DNA from: an uncultured Bacteroidia bacterium
GTDB taxonomy: Bacteria > Bacteroidota > Bacteroidia > Bacteroidales > UBA932
Length of the DNA stretch: 64,000 bases
Assembly: GCA_902773925.1 (NCBI GenBank)
Contig: CACYGI010000002.1
Coordinates: 62,001 to 126,000, forward strand
Direction: 5' to 3'
Positions 25,010 through 38,558 of the stretch are shown one piece after another. Under the pieces are notes generated by a model. It did no database searches. It was not told where the DNA came from and saw only the letters and a list, made by a program, of their open reading frames with translations. Made by a program: the position numbers and the translations under genes. Numbering within the stretch: position 1 is the first letter of the stretch; each line of letters opens with the position of its first letter.

Positions 25010-26356
25010 TTACTTACATATCTTTAAAAACCTGTCCCAGCGAATGTTCCGTGGAAACGCGCGGTTAGCGTCGGTGGACAGCCAGATGAAAAGCGGCTTG
25101 CCTACGATGTGGTCCTCGGGGACGAATCCCCAGTAGCGAGAGTCGGACGAATTGTGCCGGTTGTCACCCATCATAAAGTAGTAGTCCATACCGAAGGTAT
25201 AGCTGTCGCATTTCACTCCGTCGATATAGATGTCGTCCCCGTCGATCTCGAGGCTGTGCCCCTCATAGACCTCTATCGCGCGGCGGTAGAGAGCCAGGGT
25301 GTGGGCATCCAGCATCACGCTGTCCCCCTTGCGGGGCACCCAGAGCGGACCGTAGTTGTCCCGGGTCCACCCGGTTGCCGTGTAGGGGAAGAGCAGGATC
25401 GGGGCGTCCGACATCTCGGGAATGCGGGAGATGTTGGGCTCGACCGAGACCACGTTGACCAGGGCGCGGACCTTTTCCAGCCGCTCTGCGGTCAGGGGCA
25501 TCTCGGGATATCCGGGGAGCTGAGGCGAATACCAGAGATCCGACAGATTGATGCCTATCTGCTGCAGGATGCGGGGATTGATCTGCGTGCCGTCGGTCAC
25601 CACGCGCCAGGTATTCTGGATACCCGGATACGCTTTCTGCGGCTCGCCGTTGACATAGACCTGACCGTCAATCACCTGGAGGGTGTCGCCGGCCACTGCC
25701 ACGCAACGCTTGACATAGTGGTCCTTCTTGTCCACGGGACGCACGACCAGCGGGCCGTAATGCCGGATGGCATATTCGCGGCCCTCGGTACGCACGTGCA
25801 TATAGTAGTCGTCCGCGGGTAGGCGCTTGAGCACGCTGTCTCCGTGCGGGAAGGAGAACACGACGTAATCATCGCGCTCGACCTTGCCCAGTCCGGGGAT
25901 GCGGCGGTAGGGGCGCTGCCAGGCCTTGGAGTAGCTCTCGCGGCCCGAGAACGGGAGGACATTGTGCACGAAGGGCACCGAAAGGGGCGTCTGGGGCATC
26001 TTGGGACCGTATGCCACTTTGCTGACGAACAGGTGGTCGCCCGTGAGAAGGGAGCTTTCCATCGAAGATGACGGAATCTTGAAGGCCTGGATGAAGAAGA
26101 TGTTGATGAAGGTGACCACGATGACTGCGAATATCAAGTCATCCAGCGCGTCGAGCAGCTTGTTGTGCTTCTCTCCCTTCTTGTATGTCTTCTTCCAGAA
26201 GGCCCACTTCACCTTGCGGGTGATGAACAGGTCGAATATCACGATGAGTCCGAAGAACCACCAGTAGTTACCCATCCAGAGTACCCACAATACATAGAGT
26301 ACGGTCCAGAAACTGAACCGAACCCATTTGTTGTGATATATGTCCCTAATCGTCAA
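25010..26356 (-). CDS. lepB: Signal peptidase I (long Bacteroidota form)
   Basis: 448 residues, much longer than the enterobacterial form. N-terminal hydrophobic segments (12-45 and 74-92) lead into the catalytic serine motif SSSME (Ser98). The catalytic lysine is K216 in YVKRCVAVAGD, and the last signature is GDNRHNSSDSRYWGFVP. The extra length lies in the region between these boxes (about 240-375). It cleaves signal peptides of exported proteins at the outer face of the inner membrane. It lies 16 bp downstream of rplT. Confidence 0.93.
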   Translation of the reverse strand: MTIRDIYHNKWVRFSFWTVLYVLWVLWMGNYWWFFGLIVIFDLFITRKVKWAFWKKTYKKGEKHNKLLDALDDLIFAVIVVTFINIFFIQAFKIPSSSMESSLLTGDHLFVSKVAYGPKMPQTPLSVPFVHNVLPFSGRESYSKAWQRPYRRIPGLGKVERDDYVVFSFPHGDSVLKRLPADDYYMHVRTEGREYAIRHYGPLVVRPVDKKDHYVKRCVAVAGDTLQVIDGQVYVNGEPQKAYPGIQNTWRVVTDGTQINPRILQQIGINLSDLWYSPQLPGYPEMPLTAERLEKVRALVNVVSVEPNISRIPEMSDAPILLFPYTATGWTRDNYGPLWVPRKGDSVMLDAHTLALYRRAIEVYEGHSLEIDGDDIYIDGVKCDSYTFGMDYYFMMGDNRHNSSDSRYWGFVPEDHIVGKPLFIWLSTDANRAFPRNIRWDRFLKICK

Positions 26357-26372
26357 GGCGACTGGTTTTCAG

Positions 26373-26717
26373 CTATTTGACAGAGTTGATGATAGCTTCG
26401 AACGCCTGCGGATTGTTCATCGCCAGGTCAGCGAGGACCTTGCGGTTGAGTCCGACGTTGTTCTGTGCGAGCTTGCCCATAAACTGGGAGTAGTTCATAC
26501 CGTGCTGACGTGCAGCGGCGTTGATACGGGTAATCCAGAGCGAGCGGAAGCTGCGCTTCTTTGCCTTGCGGTCACGATAAGCATAGGTCAAACCTTTCTC
26601 ATAGGTATTCTTTGCTACCGTCCAGACGTTCTTCCTTGCGAGGAAGTTACCGCGGGTCTGTTTCAGGATTTTCTTGCGGCGGGCACGTGATGCCACCGAA
26701 TTGACTGATCTTGGCAT
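26373..26717 (-). CDS. rplT: 50S ribosomal protein L20
   Basis: 114 residues, full length, with the basic N-terminus [13 protein letters not shown] and the conserved [11 protein letters not shown] segment. Third gene of the thrS-infC-rpmI-rplT order. In other bacteria L20 represses this operon by binding its mRNA; no such site was identified here. Confidence 0.97.
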   Translation of the reverse strand: MPRSVNSVASRARRKKILKQTRGNFLARKNVWTVAKNTYEKGLTYAYRDRKAKKRSFRSLWITRINAAARQHGMNYSQFMGKLAQNNVGLNRKVLADLAMNNPQAFEAIINSVK

Positions 26718-26794
26718 AGTTGTGATTGATTTGGGATGTCAGCGGTCCACCTGGGACACTTGCCGGCTGTGCATCCGGTTAAACATTTAATGAA

Positions 26795-26989
26795 TTACTT
26801 GACCAGCAGTGCTTTGATGCGGCTCTCGTCTGCGCTCGTGAGCATTGCGACGTGAGTAAGGTTCCTCTTCTGCTTCTTGGTCTTCTTAGTCAGAATGTGA
26901 CTTTTGTAGGCGTGTTTTCTTTTCACCTTTCCCGAACCGGTGAGCGTGAAACGCTTCTTCGTACCGGAGTTGGTCTTCAATTTAGGCAT
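26795..26989 (-). CDS. rpmI: 50S ribosomal protein L35
   Basis: 64 residues, beginning [14 protein letters not shown] with the usual K-rich core ([11 protein letters not shown]) and a short C-terminus. It follows infC at 27 bp. Confidence 0.97.
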   Translation of the reverse strand: MPKLKTNSGTKKRFTLTGSGKVKRKHAYKSHILTKKTKKQKRNLTHVAMLTSADESRIKALLVK

Positions 26990-27016
26990 AACTGTTAAAT
27001 TATAAAAATGTGTCTG

Positions 27017-27616
27017 TTATTTCTTTTTTACCGGAGCAATCATCATTATCATACGCTTGCCTTCGAGCTTGGGCATCTGCTCGGCCTTGCCGAAACCGTC
27101 CAGATCGACTGCGAAACGCAGGAGCAGCTTCTCGCCCTGCTCCGAGAAGAGGATCGAACGGCCACGGAAAAATACGTAAGCCTTGACTTTCGATCCCTCC
27201 TGGAGGAAGCTCCTGGCGTGATTGAGCTTGAACTGGTAGTCGTGCTCATCAGTCTGGGGCCCGAAGCGAATCTCCTTGATAACAACCTTGGAAGCGTTGG
27301 CTTTCTGCTCCTTCGCTTTCTTTTTCTGCTGATAGACGTACTTCTGGTAATCAATAATCTTGCACACCGGCGGCTCGGCGGTCGGTACTATCTCGACCAG
27401 GTCGAGCTCGAGTGCCTCAGCCATCTGGAGTGCTTCTGCAAGCGGATAGATGTCCTGCTTGGGAACATTGTCTCCTACCACCCTTACCCGGGGGGCGGTA
27501 ATCTCGCGGTTCAGGCGCGGTCCTTCTTCTTTCTTGCGGTTCTGCGGCAGGCGCTGATCCGGAAGACGGGGTGCTGAAGGTTTGGGTTTCGGCGGTCTGT
27601 AATTGTTGTTAGCCAG
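27017..27616 (-). CDS. infC: Translation initiation factor IF-3, apparent CTG start
   Basis: The conventional frame starts only at a GTG (27481), which would remove the conserved N-terminal strand. Reading further upstream in the same frame gives [17 protein letters not shown], the standard IF-3 N-terminus, after a Pro/Arg-rich leader. No ATG, GTG or TTG occurs between this and the in-frame thrS stop. CTG 27616 lies seven bases behind AGGAGGA (27622-27630 region), so I call a CTG start and a 199-residue protein. IF-3 checks start codons, and infC in other bacteria uses rare starts for autoregulation, which fits. The N and C domains are otherwise normal, ending PVKKK. Adjacent genes: thrS upstream, rpmI downstream. 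Confidence 0.88.
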   Translation of the reverse strand: MANNNYRPPKPKPSAPRLPDQRLPQNRKKEEGPRLNREITAPRVRVVGDNVPKQDIYPLAEALQMAEALELDLVEIVPTAEPPVCKIIDYQKYVYQQKKKAKEQKANASKVVIKEIRFGPQTDEHDYQFKLNHARSFLQEGSKVKAYVFFRGRSILFSEQGEKLLLRFAVDLDGFGKAEQMPKLEGKRMIMMIAPVKKK

Positions 27617-27643
27617 AGTAGTATCCTCCTCAGTTTTAGTTAG

Positions 27644-29581
<1,938 letters not shown>

Positions 29582-29606
29582 TACAACTGATTTTATAAAG
29601 ATTCTG

Positions 29607-29614
29607 CAAATTTA
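29607..29614 (-). promoter_or_regulatory. TAnnTTTG promoter element for thrS
   Basis: TAAATTTG on the minus strand, 26 bp before ATG 29581; back to back with the plus-strand element at 29637. Confidence 0.5.
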
Positions 29615-29636
29615 GTCATTTTTCGGGAGTTTGTGC

Positions 29637-29644
29637 TATCTTTG
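29637..29644 (+). promoter_or_regulatory. TAnnTTTG promoter element for the DUF4199 gene
   Basis: TATCTTTG, 24 bp before ATG 29669, followed by GCGG as at the phosphatase promoter (7615). Confidence 0.5.
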
Positions 29645-29668
29645 CGGAGATTAAAAGACATACGGACA

Positions 29669-30241
29669 ATGTATCAGACAGAAGACAGAAACGACTCCCG
29701 GCACGCTGAGGCTTATGCTTCGCCCTGGGCGTCAGCCGCACGCGACGGCCTCTTGCTCGCGCTTGTGACCATCGCCATTTCGAGCATTTCGATTTTCGTC
29801 AAGGAGATGCCAGGTTTCCTCGGCATCATCACCTGGCTTGTCAAGACCGTCGGCTCGATCTACCTGCTTGTCCTGTTCGTAAAGTCATTCATAGCCGGCC
29901 ATCAGGACGCTTCGGCATTTGGCTACAGCATCCGCATCTGCCTGTTCTCGTCGCTGATTATCGCGGCATTTACATTTGTGCAGATGCAGTATATCCAGCC
30001 GGACGTGGTCAGCGAGGCTTTCGATCAGGCCATCGCGCAGATGGGTGCGCAGCTTGATTCGGATAGCATCGACCAGCTGCACCGCATCTCGGACAATCCC
30101 GGACGGATTATGTCCATCATTACTTTTTTCTGGGATATGCTGCTTGGCCTGCTGGCGAGCGCCATCATATCTTCCGCCCTGCCCCGCCCCAATCCTTTCG
30201 GCAAGACGGACACTCCCGACCAACAAGACGAACTTCTCTGA
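29669..30241 (+). CDS. DUF4199 membrane protein
   Basis: 190 residues with four predicted membrane segments (about 22-42, 48-68, 84-104 and 145-165). It matches the DUF4199 family of Bacteroidota by length and topology. The adjacent gene is a GT2 glycosyltransferase one base pair downstream, a common pairing, so a role in lipid-linked sugar handling is plausible. The frame extends to 29633, but ATG 29669 sits after the promoter element. Confidence 0.8.
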   Translation: MYQTEDRNDSRHAEAYASPWASAARDGLLLALVTIAISSISIFVKEMPGFLGIITWLVKTVGSIYLLVLFVKSFIAGHQDASAFGYSIRICLFSSLIIAAFTFVQMQYIQPDVVSEAFDQAIAQMGAQLDSDSIDQLHRISDNPGRIMSIITFFWDMLLGLLASAIISSALPRPNPFGKTDTPDQQDELL

Positions 30242-30242
30242 T

Positions 30243-31193
30243 ATGGATCTTTCGATAGTTATCTCTCTCTACAATGAGGTAGAATCCCTTCCGGAGCTTG
30301 TCTCCTGGATACACCGCTCACTCGAAGGCCAGGGCCTCGATTATGAGATTATACTGGTTGACGACGGCAGTACTGACGGCTCCTGGGATTTCATCAGTGG
30401 GGCCTGCGCCGGTGACAGCCGCATCCACGGCATCCGGTTCCGCCGCAATTACGGCAAGTCGGCCGCGCTCTACTGCGGTTTTGACGCCGCCTGCGGAGAT
30501 ATCGTGGTGACGATGGACGCCGACCTGCAGGACAGCCCCGAGGAGATTCCCGAGATGATCCGGATGATCCGCGAGGAGGGTTATGACCTTGTCTCGGGCT
30601 GGAAGCAGAAGAGGCACGACAACGTGCTGATGAAGAATATCCCCTCGAAGATTTACAATTCGACCGCCCGCCGCGTGACCGGCCTTAAGTTGCACGATAT
30701 GAACTGCGGCCTGAAGGCTTACCGCAAGGATGTGGTCAAGAATATAGAGGTGTACGGCGAGATGCACCGCTTCATCCCTTATCTGGCCAAGAATGCCGGG
30801 TTCCTCAATATCGGAGAGAAGGTGGTCCATCATCAGGCCCGCAAGTACGGCAAGAGCAAGTTCGGCATGGACCGTTTCATACACGGATTCCTGGACCTGC
30901 TTTCGATATGGTTCCTTCAGATTTTCGGCAAGAAGCCGATGCATCTCTTCGGAGCGATGGGCGTGCTGACCTTCCTGATCGGCGCCGTGATCGCCATCTG
31001 GCTGATCGCCGACAAGCTGGTCTCGCAGGCTCACGGCACCTACTTCCGCGCCGTTACGGACCAGCCGCTGTTCTACCTTGCACTTGTCGCCGTCATCCTC
31101 GGCGCGATGCTTTTCCTCACCGGCTTCCTCGGCGAGCTCATCGCCCGCAACGCCCCCGAGCGCAACCGCTACAACATCCGCGAACGCCTCTAA
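30243..31193 (+). CDS. GT2 family glycosyltransferase with C-terminal membrane segments
   Basis: 316 residues. The N-terminal GT-A domain starts LSIVISLYNE, with VDDGSTDGSWD near 36-46, the DAD metal motif in VTMDADLQDSPE, and KYGKSKFG in the distal part. Two membrane helices follow (about 235-260 and 270-295). This matches the polyprenyl-phosphate sugar transferases (GtrB/DPM1-like, ArnC-like). It would move a sugar to undecaprenyl phosphate at the inner membrane. Donor unknown. It starts 1 bp after the DUF4199 stop, so the two are translated together. Confidence 0.88.
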   Translation: MDLSIVISLYNEVESLPELVSWIHRSLEGQGLDYEIILVDDGSTDGSWDFISGACAGDSRIHGIRFRRNYGKSAALYCGFDAACGDIVVTMDADLQDSPEEIPEMIRMIREEGYDLVSGWKQKRHDNVLMKNIPSKIYNSTARRVTGLKLHDMNCGLKAYRKDVVKNIEVYGEMHRFIPYLAKNAGFLNIGEKVVHHQARKYGKSKFGMDRFIHGFLDLLSIWFLQIFGKKPMHLFGAMGVLTFLIGAVIAIWLIADKLVSQAHGTYFRAVTDQPLFYLALVAVILGAMLFLTGFLGELIARNAPERNRYNIRERL

Positions 31194-31234
31194 CCCGGCC
31201 CGGCTTAGTCTACCCCGCTTAAGGCCTGCCAGGT

Positions 31235-31269
31235 GTGCCTACCGTCCCTGAAATTGGGACGATAGGCAC
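31235..31269. repeat. Palindrome A1
   Basis: Arms GTGCCTA-C-CGTCCC and GGGACG-A-TAGGCAC around TGAAATT; only one mismatch in the stem. Confidence 0.7.
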
Positions 31270-31287
31270 GAAAATGCCCCAAACGTA

Positions 31288-31317
31288 CCCTACCGTCCCT
31301 GTTTTTGGGACGATGGG
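31288..31317. repeat. Palindrome A2
   Basis: Same core as A1 (TACCGTCCCTG and TTGGGACGAT) with loop TTTTT; outer arms weaker. Confidence 0.65.
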
Positions 31318-31336
31318 CACACTCAATCCCACTTTT

Positions 31337-31364
31337 GTCATTCTTCGCTTCGCTCAGATGACAG
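31337..31364. repeat. Dispersed repeat B1
   Basis: GTCATTCTTCGCTTCGCTC, AGATGACAG; its ends (GTCAT/ATGAC) are complementary. A partner copy is at 31518-31544, and an opposite-sense relative at 8588-8613. Confidence 0.55.
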
Positions 31365-31409
31365 AAATTATAGCCGGCTGCGCGCAGCCTGGTGGAGCCG
31401 GCGGCCAAA

Positions 31410-31441
31410 GCGGGCACAAAAAGGACCGTTTCCGTGCCCGG
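31410..31441. repeat. Palindrome C1
   Basis: Arms CGGGCAC and GTGCCCG with a 16-base spacer, followed by a T/A-rich run. Related to 12561-12594 and 31460-31491. Confidence 0.65.
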
Positions 31442-31459
31442 TTTGTAAAAAAATCAAAA

Positions 31460-31491
31460 GCGGGCACGAAAATGGAGGTTTTCGTGTCCGC
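31460..31491. repeat. Palindrome C2
   Basis: Arms GCGGGCACGAAAA and TTTTCGTGTCCGC, 13 bp with one G-T pair, loop TGGAGG-like. Second member of the pair beside C1. Confidence 0.65.
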
Positions 31492-31517
31492 TTTGTGTGG
31501 GTATAGCCGAAGGAATA

Positions 31518-31544
31518 GATCTTTCGCTTCGCTCAAGATGACAG
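31518..31544. repeat. Dispersed repeat B2
   Basis: GATCTTTCGCTTCGCTCAAG, ATGACAG; partner of B1. Confidence 0.5.
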
Positions 31545-31576
31545 GGAGAGTAGCCGGCGGGCAGGGCCCGGGGCGG

Positions 31577-32974
31577 TTAGATGTGGATGGCTTCGCCGTG
31601 GATGGCGGCGGCGGCTTCCATTATGGCCTCACTCATCGAGGGATGAGGGAAGACGGAGTGCATCACGTCGGCGGCACGGGCCTTGAGGCGGCGTGCGACG
31701 ACCATCCCGCCGATCATCTCCGAGACATTCGCTCCGCAGAAATGCGCGCCGAGAATCTCGTCATTGTCCTCGCGGGAGATAATCTTGATGAAGCCGTCAC
31801 GCTCACCCGCAGCGGTAGCCTTGCCCGAAGCGGTGAACGGGAACTTGCCCACCTTGTAGGGGATACCGAGCTCCTTCACCTTGCGCTCTGTCATACCCAC
31901 CGAAGCAACCTCCGGCGAGATATAGGTACAGGCGGGGATATTGCCATAATCAACAGGCTCGGGATTGAGCCCTGCGATAGCCTCCACGCAGCAGATACCC
32001 TCGGCCGAAGCCACGTGTGCCAAAGCCGGCGTAGGGATGATATCGCCGATGGCGTAAACACCCTCGACATTGGTCCTGTAATACTTATCGACCACGACCT
32101 TGCCGCGCTCCATCTGCACTCCAAGCTCCTCAAGCCCGAGGAACTCCGTATTGGGACGCACGCCGACGGCCGAAAGCACCTTCTCCGCCTCAAGCGTCTC
32201 CTCTCCCTTGCGCGTCTCGACGGTCAGACGGCACAGCTCTCCGGAAGTATCCACGGCCTTGACCTGCGAAGATACCATCACCTTGATACCCATCTTGCGG
32301 AACGAACGGGAGACCTGAGCCGAGACATCGTCATCCTCCAGAGGCAGGACACGGTCCTGGAACTCGATGATGGTCACATCCACGCCGAGGCTGCGGTAGA
32401 AGAACGCGAACTCGCTGCCGATAGCACCGGAGCCGATGATAGCCAGGCTCGCGGGCAGGCTGTCAGGCACAAGCGCCTGATAATACGATATGATGCGATT
32501 GCCATCGACCGGAGCGAAAGGCAGCGACACCGGACGGGCGCCGGTGGCAAGAATGATGTGGTCAGCCTTGTAGTACTCCTTCGTCCCGTCCTCGCCCTCG
32601 ACGCTCACCCGCTTGCCGGCGAGCACCTCGGCCGAACCCTTCAGCACGGTGATATTATTTTTCTTGAAAAGATACGCGATACCGGCATTCATCTGCGCCG
32701 AGACATTGCGGCTACGCGTAACCATCTGGCCCAGATCAGCCGTAACCGATTCGGCGGCAAAGCCAAACTCGGCTCCGTGCTGCGCATAATGCAGCGCCTG
32801 CGCGCTCTTGAGCAGAGCCTTGGTCGGAATGCAACCCCAGTTGAGGCAGATACCGCCAAGCTCATTGCGCTCGGCAACAGCCGTCTTCAGACCCAGCTGC
32901 GCGGCGCGGATAGCCGCCACATAACCGCCGGGACCGGCACCTATAACTATAACATCAAAAGTATTTTCAGCCAT
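31577..32974 (-). CDS. lpd: Dihydrolipoyl dehydrogenase
   Basis: 465 residues. The FAD-binding loop GAGPGGYVAA lies at 12-21 and the redox-active disulfide is Cys43/Cys48 in GGICLNWGCIPTK. The NAD domain (IGSGAIGSEFA) and C-terminal dimer domain (ending HPSMSEAIMEAAAAIHGEAIHI, with the catalytic His-Pro) are complete. E3 component of 2-oxo acid dehydrogenase or glycine cleavage complexes; the partner E1/E2 genes are not in this window, so which complex it serves is open. Confidence 0.95.
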   Translation of the reverse strand: MAENTFDVIVIGAGPGGYVAAIRAAQLGLKTAVAERNELGGICLNWGCIPTKALLKSAQALHYAQHGAEFGFAAESVTADLGQMVTRSRNVSAQMNAGIAYLFKKNNITVLKGSAEVLAGKRVSVEGEDGTKEYYKADHIILATGARPVSLPFAPVDGNRIISYYQALVPDSLPASLAIIGSGAIGSEFAFFYRSLGVDVTIIEFQDRVLPLEDDDVSAQVSRSFRKMGIKVMVSSQVKAVDTSGELCRLTVETRKGEETLEAEKVLSAVGVRPNTEFLGLEELGVQMERGKVVVDKYYRTNVEGVYAIGDIIPTPALAHVASAEGICCVEAIAGLNPEPVDYGNIPACTYISPEVASVGMTERKVKELGIPYKVGKFPFTASGKATAAGERDGFIKIISREDNDEILGAHFCGANVSEMIGGMVVARRLKARAADVMHSVFPHPSMSEAIMEAAAAIHGEAIHI

Positions 32975-33004
32975 ATAGATAAGTAATAAATAAAACCCAA
33001 AACG

Positions 33005-36298
<3,294 letters not shown>

Positions 36299-36316
36299 AT
36301 CTTAAATATTGTCTAA

Positions 36317-37438
36317 TCAAAATCCTATCGCGTAGCATCCCAATCCCACTGCAAGGGCCACCAGCGCATTGATCAGCTTGGCGCGGACGAAACTGCGCGG
36401 GCTGGCTGCCAATAGCGGCAGGGCTGCGTGACCGTCCTGCGAAATGCTGCTGGCCAGCAGGACCGAGAAGGGCACAGCCCCAGCTGCAAAAAGCGTGACA
36501 AAAAGCAAGTGGGGCCCCGACTCGGGGATGATGCCCACGAGCGTCGCAAGCAGTATGAGCAGGACCACGTTGTCGCTGGTCCAGGATGCGATATCGAAGA
36601 AATGCAGGCCTACGGCGATCAGCAGCATCGTGCCGAATGTCCAGCAGAACACCTTCAGGAAGTGCTTGCGTATGACGTGATCCCACAGGTGCTCCTTGAT
36701 GAAATGCTCCTTGGCCGTCATTATGAACCACAGCACGAAGAGGCTCAGCGCGGCCACCAGAAGATTGAGCCAGTATTCATCGAGGATGTTGAAACCGGCA
36801 GGAGCGACTGACATTTCGTCAGATGCGTGATCGTGTTCGTGCTCCAGCAGGCCGAATGCGAGTGCCACGATGAATGCCGCGACGCCCAGCAGAAGCACTA
36901 TGCGGCGCCACGAGGGATGCAGCATATTGCGCAGGCTCGCGTGCGGGCAGTCGCCTTCGCCGTCACAGTGGCCGAGGCTGTCGTGATGGTGCTCGTCGCA
37001 CAAATGCATCTCGAAATCGTGGTCGCAGACCTCGCGGGCAGGATGACGGCGGGTGAAAAGGTTGATAATCAAGCCGACGGCAACCGCTACCACGGCCAGA
37101 ACCACCATCAGTACAAGCGTCTGCCGGGGAATCATCCCGAGCATTACGAACGCCTCGTCGCCCGATGAAGCTATCATCATCGCGATAAGGGCACCCAGTC
37201 CGAACAGTCCGTGGGTATAGAGCGAGACGGCTGCAAAACCGCCCACGCATCCAGGTACCAGACCGAGCATCGTGCCGATCAAAACCTGTCCCGTGCCGGA
37301 GCCGCGCAGGCGCTTGAACCAGCGGCCCTGCGACTGGATGTTGACGTACTCGATCAGGAGCATCATCACTGTCACCATACCGGTGATCAGGATGGCATTG
37401 CGCAGCGTATCGAACAGGATATCCAGGATCTCTTCCAT
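36317..37438 (-). CDS. Putative 10TM heavy-metal exporter (ArsP_2/putative manganese transporter family)
   Basis: 373 residues with about ten hydrophobic segments in two halves, each with a pattern of Gly/Pro-rich helices (LGLVPGCVGGFAAVSLYTHG in the first, VGIIPESGPHLLFVTLFAAG in the second), typical of the family. The loop between the halves is unusually His/Cys/Asp rich (HLCDEHHHDSLGHCDGEGDC at about 146-165) and a second His patch (HEHDHASDE) is near 200, which would suit divalent metal binding. Function is inferred from the family name and these residues; the metal is not known. It ends 18 bp before secA and starts 3 bp after the meaB stop. Confidence 0.75.
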   Translation of the reverse strand: MEEILDILFDTLRNAILITGMVTVMMLLIEYVNIQSQGRWFKRLRGSGTGQVLIGTMLGLVPGCVGGFAAVSLYTHGLFGLGALIAMMIASSGDEAFVMLGMIPRQTLVLMVVLAVVAVAVGLIINLFTRRHPAREVCDHDFEMHLCDEHHHDSLGHCDGEGDCPHASLRNMLHPSWRRIVLLLGVAAFIVALAFGLLEHEHDHASDEMSVAPAGFNILDEYWLNLLVAALSLFVLWFIMTAKEHFIKEHLWDHVIRKHFLKVFCWTFGTMLLIAVGLHFFDIASWTSDNVVLLILLATLVGIIPESGPHLLFVTLFAAGAVPFSVLLASSISQDGHAALPLLAASPRSFVRAKLINALVALAVGLGCYAIGF

Positions 37439-37441
37439 CCG

Positions 37442-38557
37442 CTAGAGGTTTTCTTTGTATTTGTCAATGAGCTCCGAAGCCGAAGAGAATGACTCCAGAC
37501 GACCGTCCAGCACCGCAGCCTCGTACTCGGGGAGCAGGCGCTCGATAGCCGGATTCTCGTAAAACATATTCTTGAGCGACTCGTTGATGCTCTCGTACAT
37601 CCAGTAGCGGGCCTGCTCGCGGCGGCGGCGGTCATAATAGCCATTTTCGCGCACCAGCGCGAAATACTCTTCTATCTTCTGCAGTATCTCGGGGAGGCCG
37701 GCCTTCGTGACGGCCGATGAGGTGACAGCCGTGGGCACCCAGCCCGAAGCCGTCGGAGGGAAGAGGTGCAGGGCATTGATGTAGAGCACCTTTGCCATCT
37801 CGGCCTTCTCGATATTGTTGCCGTCAGCCTTGGTGACGTTGATCATATCGGACATCTCCATAATGCCGCGCTTGATGCCCTGCAGGTCATCTCCGGCGCC
37901 GGAAATGAGCAGCAGCAGGAAGAAGTCGGTCATCGAATGCACGGCGGTCTCGCTCTGACCTACGCCCACGGTCTCCACGAATACCGTATCGTATCCGGCG
38001 GCTTCACAGAGCAGGATGGTCTCGCGAGTCTTGCGGGCCACGCCGCCGAGCGAACCGGCGCTCGGGCTGGGCCGGATGAATGCGTTGGGATCGTGACAGA
38101 GCGTCTCCATACGCGTCTTGTCGCCCAGGATACTGCCCTTGGTACGCTCGGAGCTCGGGTCGATGGCCAGCACTGCGAGCTTGTGGCCCTTGCCGGTAAG
38201 ATAGGATCCGAATGCCTCGATGAACGTACTCTTGCCCGCTCCGGGGACGCCCGTGATGCCGATACGCATCGAACGGCGCTCCATCGAGACGGTCTGGCAG
38301 CGGCGGATGATCTCCTGGGCTACGGCGCGATGCTCCGGAAGCACGCTCTCGACCAGCGTTATGGCCTGGCTCAGGATGGTGGTATTGCCAGCAAGGATGC
38401 CTTCCATATACTGGTCAGCCGAAAGGATGGCGGGACGCTTGCGGTAGAACTTCTTCACATAGGGATTCATTATCGGGGGCTGCTTAACGCCCGCATTGAC
38501 GATAAGGCTCGAATCCTCGTTCTTGTAGTCGTCGAAAAAATCTCCCTGATGCTCCAT
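37442..38557 (-). CDS. meaB: Methylmalonyl-CoA mutase-associated GTPase MeaB
   Basis: 371 residues from ATG 38557. It carries the P-loop GVPGAGKST, the switch region DPSSERTKGSILGDKTRM, and ETVGVGQSE, the set expected for MeaB/ArgK G proteins. It protects and reloads the B12-dependent methylmalonyl-CoA mutase; the mutase genes are not in this window. The frame extends to 38596, but that would overlap the DUF1573 stop; ATG 38557 directly follows it. Cytoplasmic. Confidence 0.93.
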   Translation of the reverse strand: MEHQGDFFDDYKNEDSSLIVNAGVKQPPIMNPYVKKFYRKRPAILSADQYMEGILAGNTTILSQAITLVESVLPEHRAVAQEIIRRCQTVSMERRSMRIGITGVPGAGKSTFIEAFGSYLTGKGHKLAVLAIDPSSERTKGSILGDKTRMETLCHDPNAFIRPSPSAGSLGGVARKTRETILLCEAAGYDTVFVETVGVGQSETAVHSMTDFFLLLLISGAGDDLQGIKRGIMEMSDMINVTKADGNNIEKAEMAKVLYINALHLFPPTASGWVPTAVTSSAVTKAGLPEILQKIEEYFALVRENGYYDRRRREQARYWMYESINESLKNMFYENPAIERLLPEYEAAVLDGRLESFSSASELIDKYKENL

Positions 38558-38558
38558 T

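Larger units (their letters stand above)
31194..31576. repeat. Intergenic region filled with palindromic repeats
   Basis: This 383-bp gene-free stretch between the convergent glycosyltransferase and lpd genes holds at least four hairpins and two short dispersed repeats. They form pairs: 31235-31269 and 31288-31317 share CCTACCGTCCC/GGGACG arms; 31410-31441 and 31460-31491 share GCGGGCAC/GTGCCC-type arms and are related to 12561-12594; 31337-31364 and 31518-31544 share TTCGCTTCGCTCA and ATGACAG. No gene is supported here. The hairpins probably serve as bidirectional terminators for the converging genes. Confidence 0.75.

Noticed and set aside
31194..31576. CRISPR array in the repeat cluster
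   Set aside because: Repeats come in pairs of different sequence, without regular spacers, and are palindromic. No cas genes are nearby.
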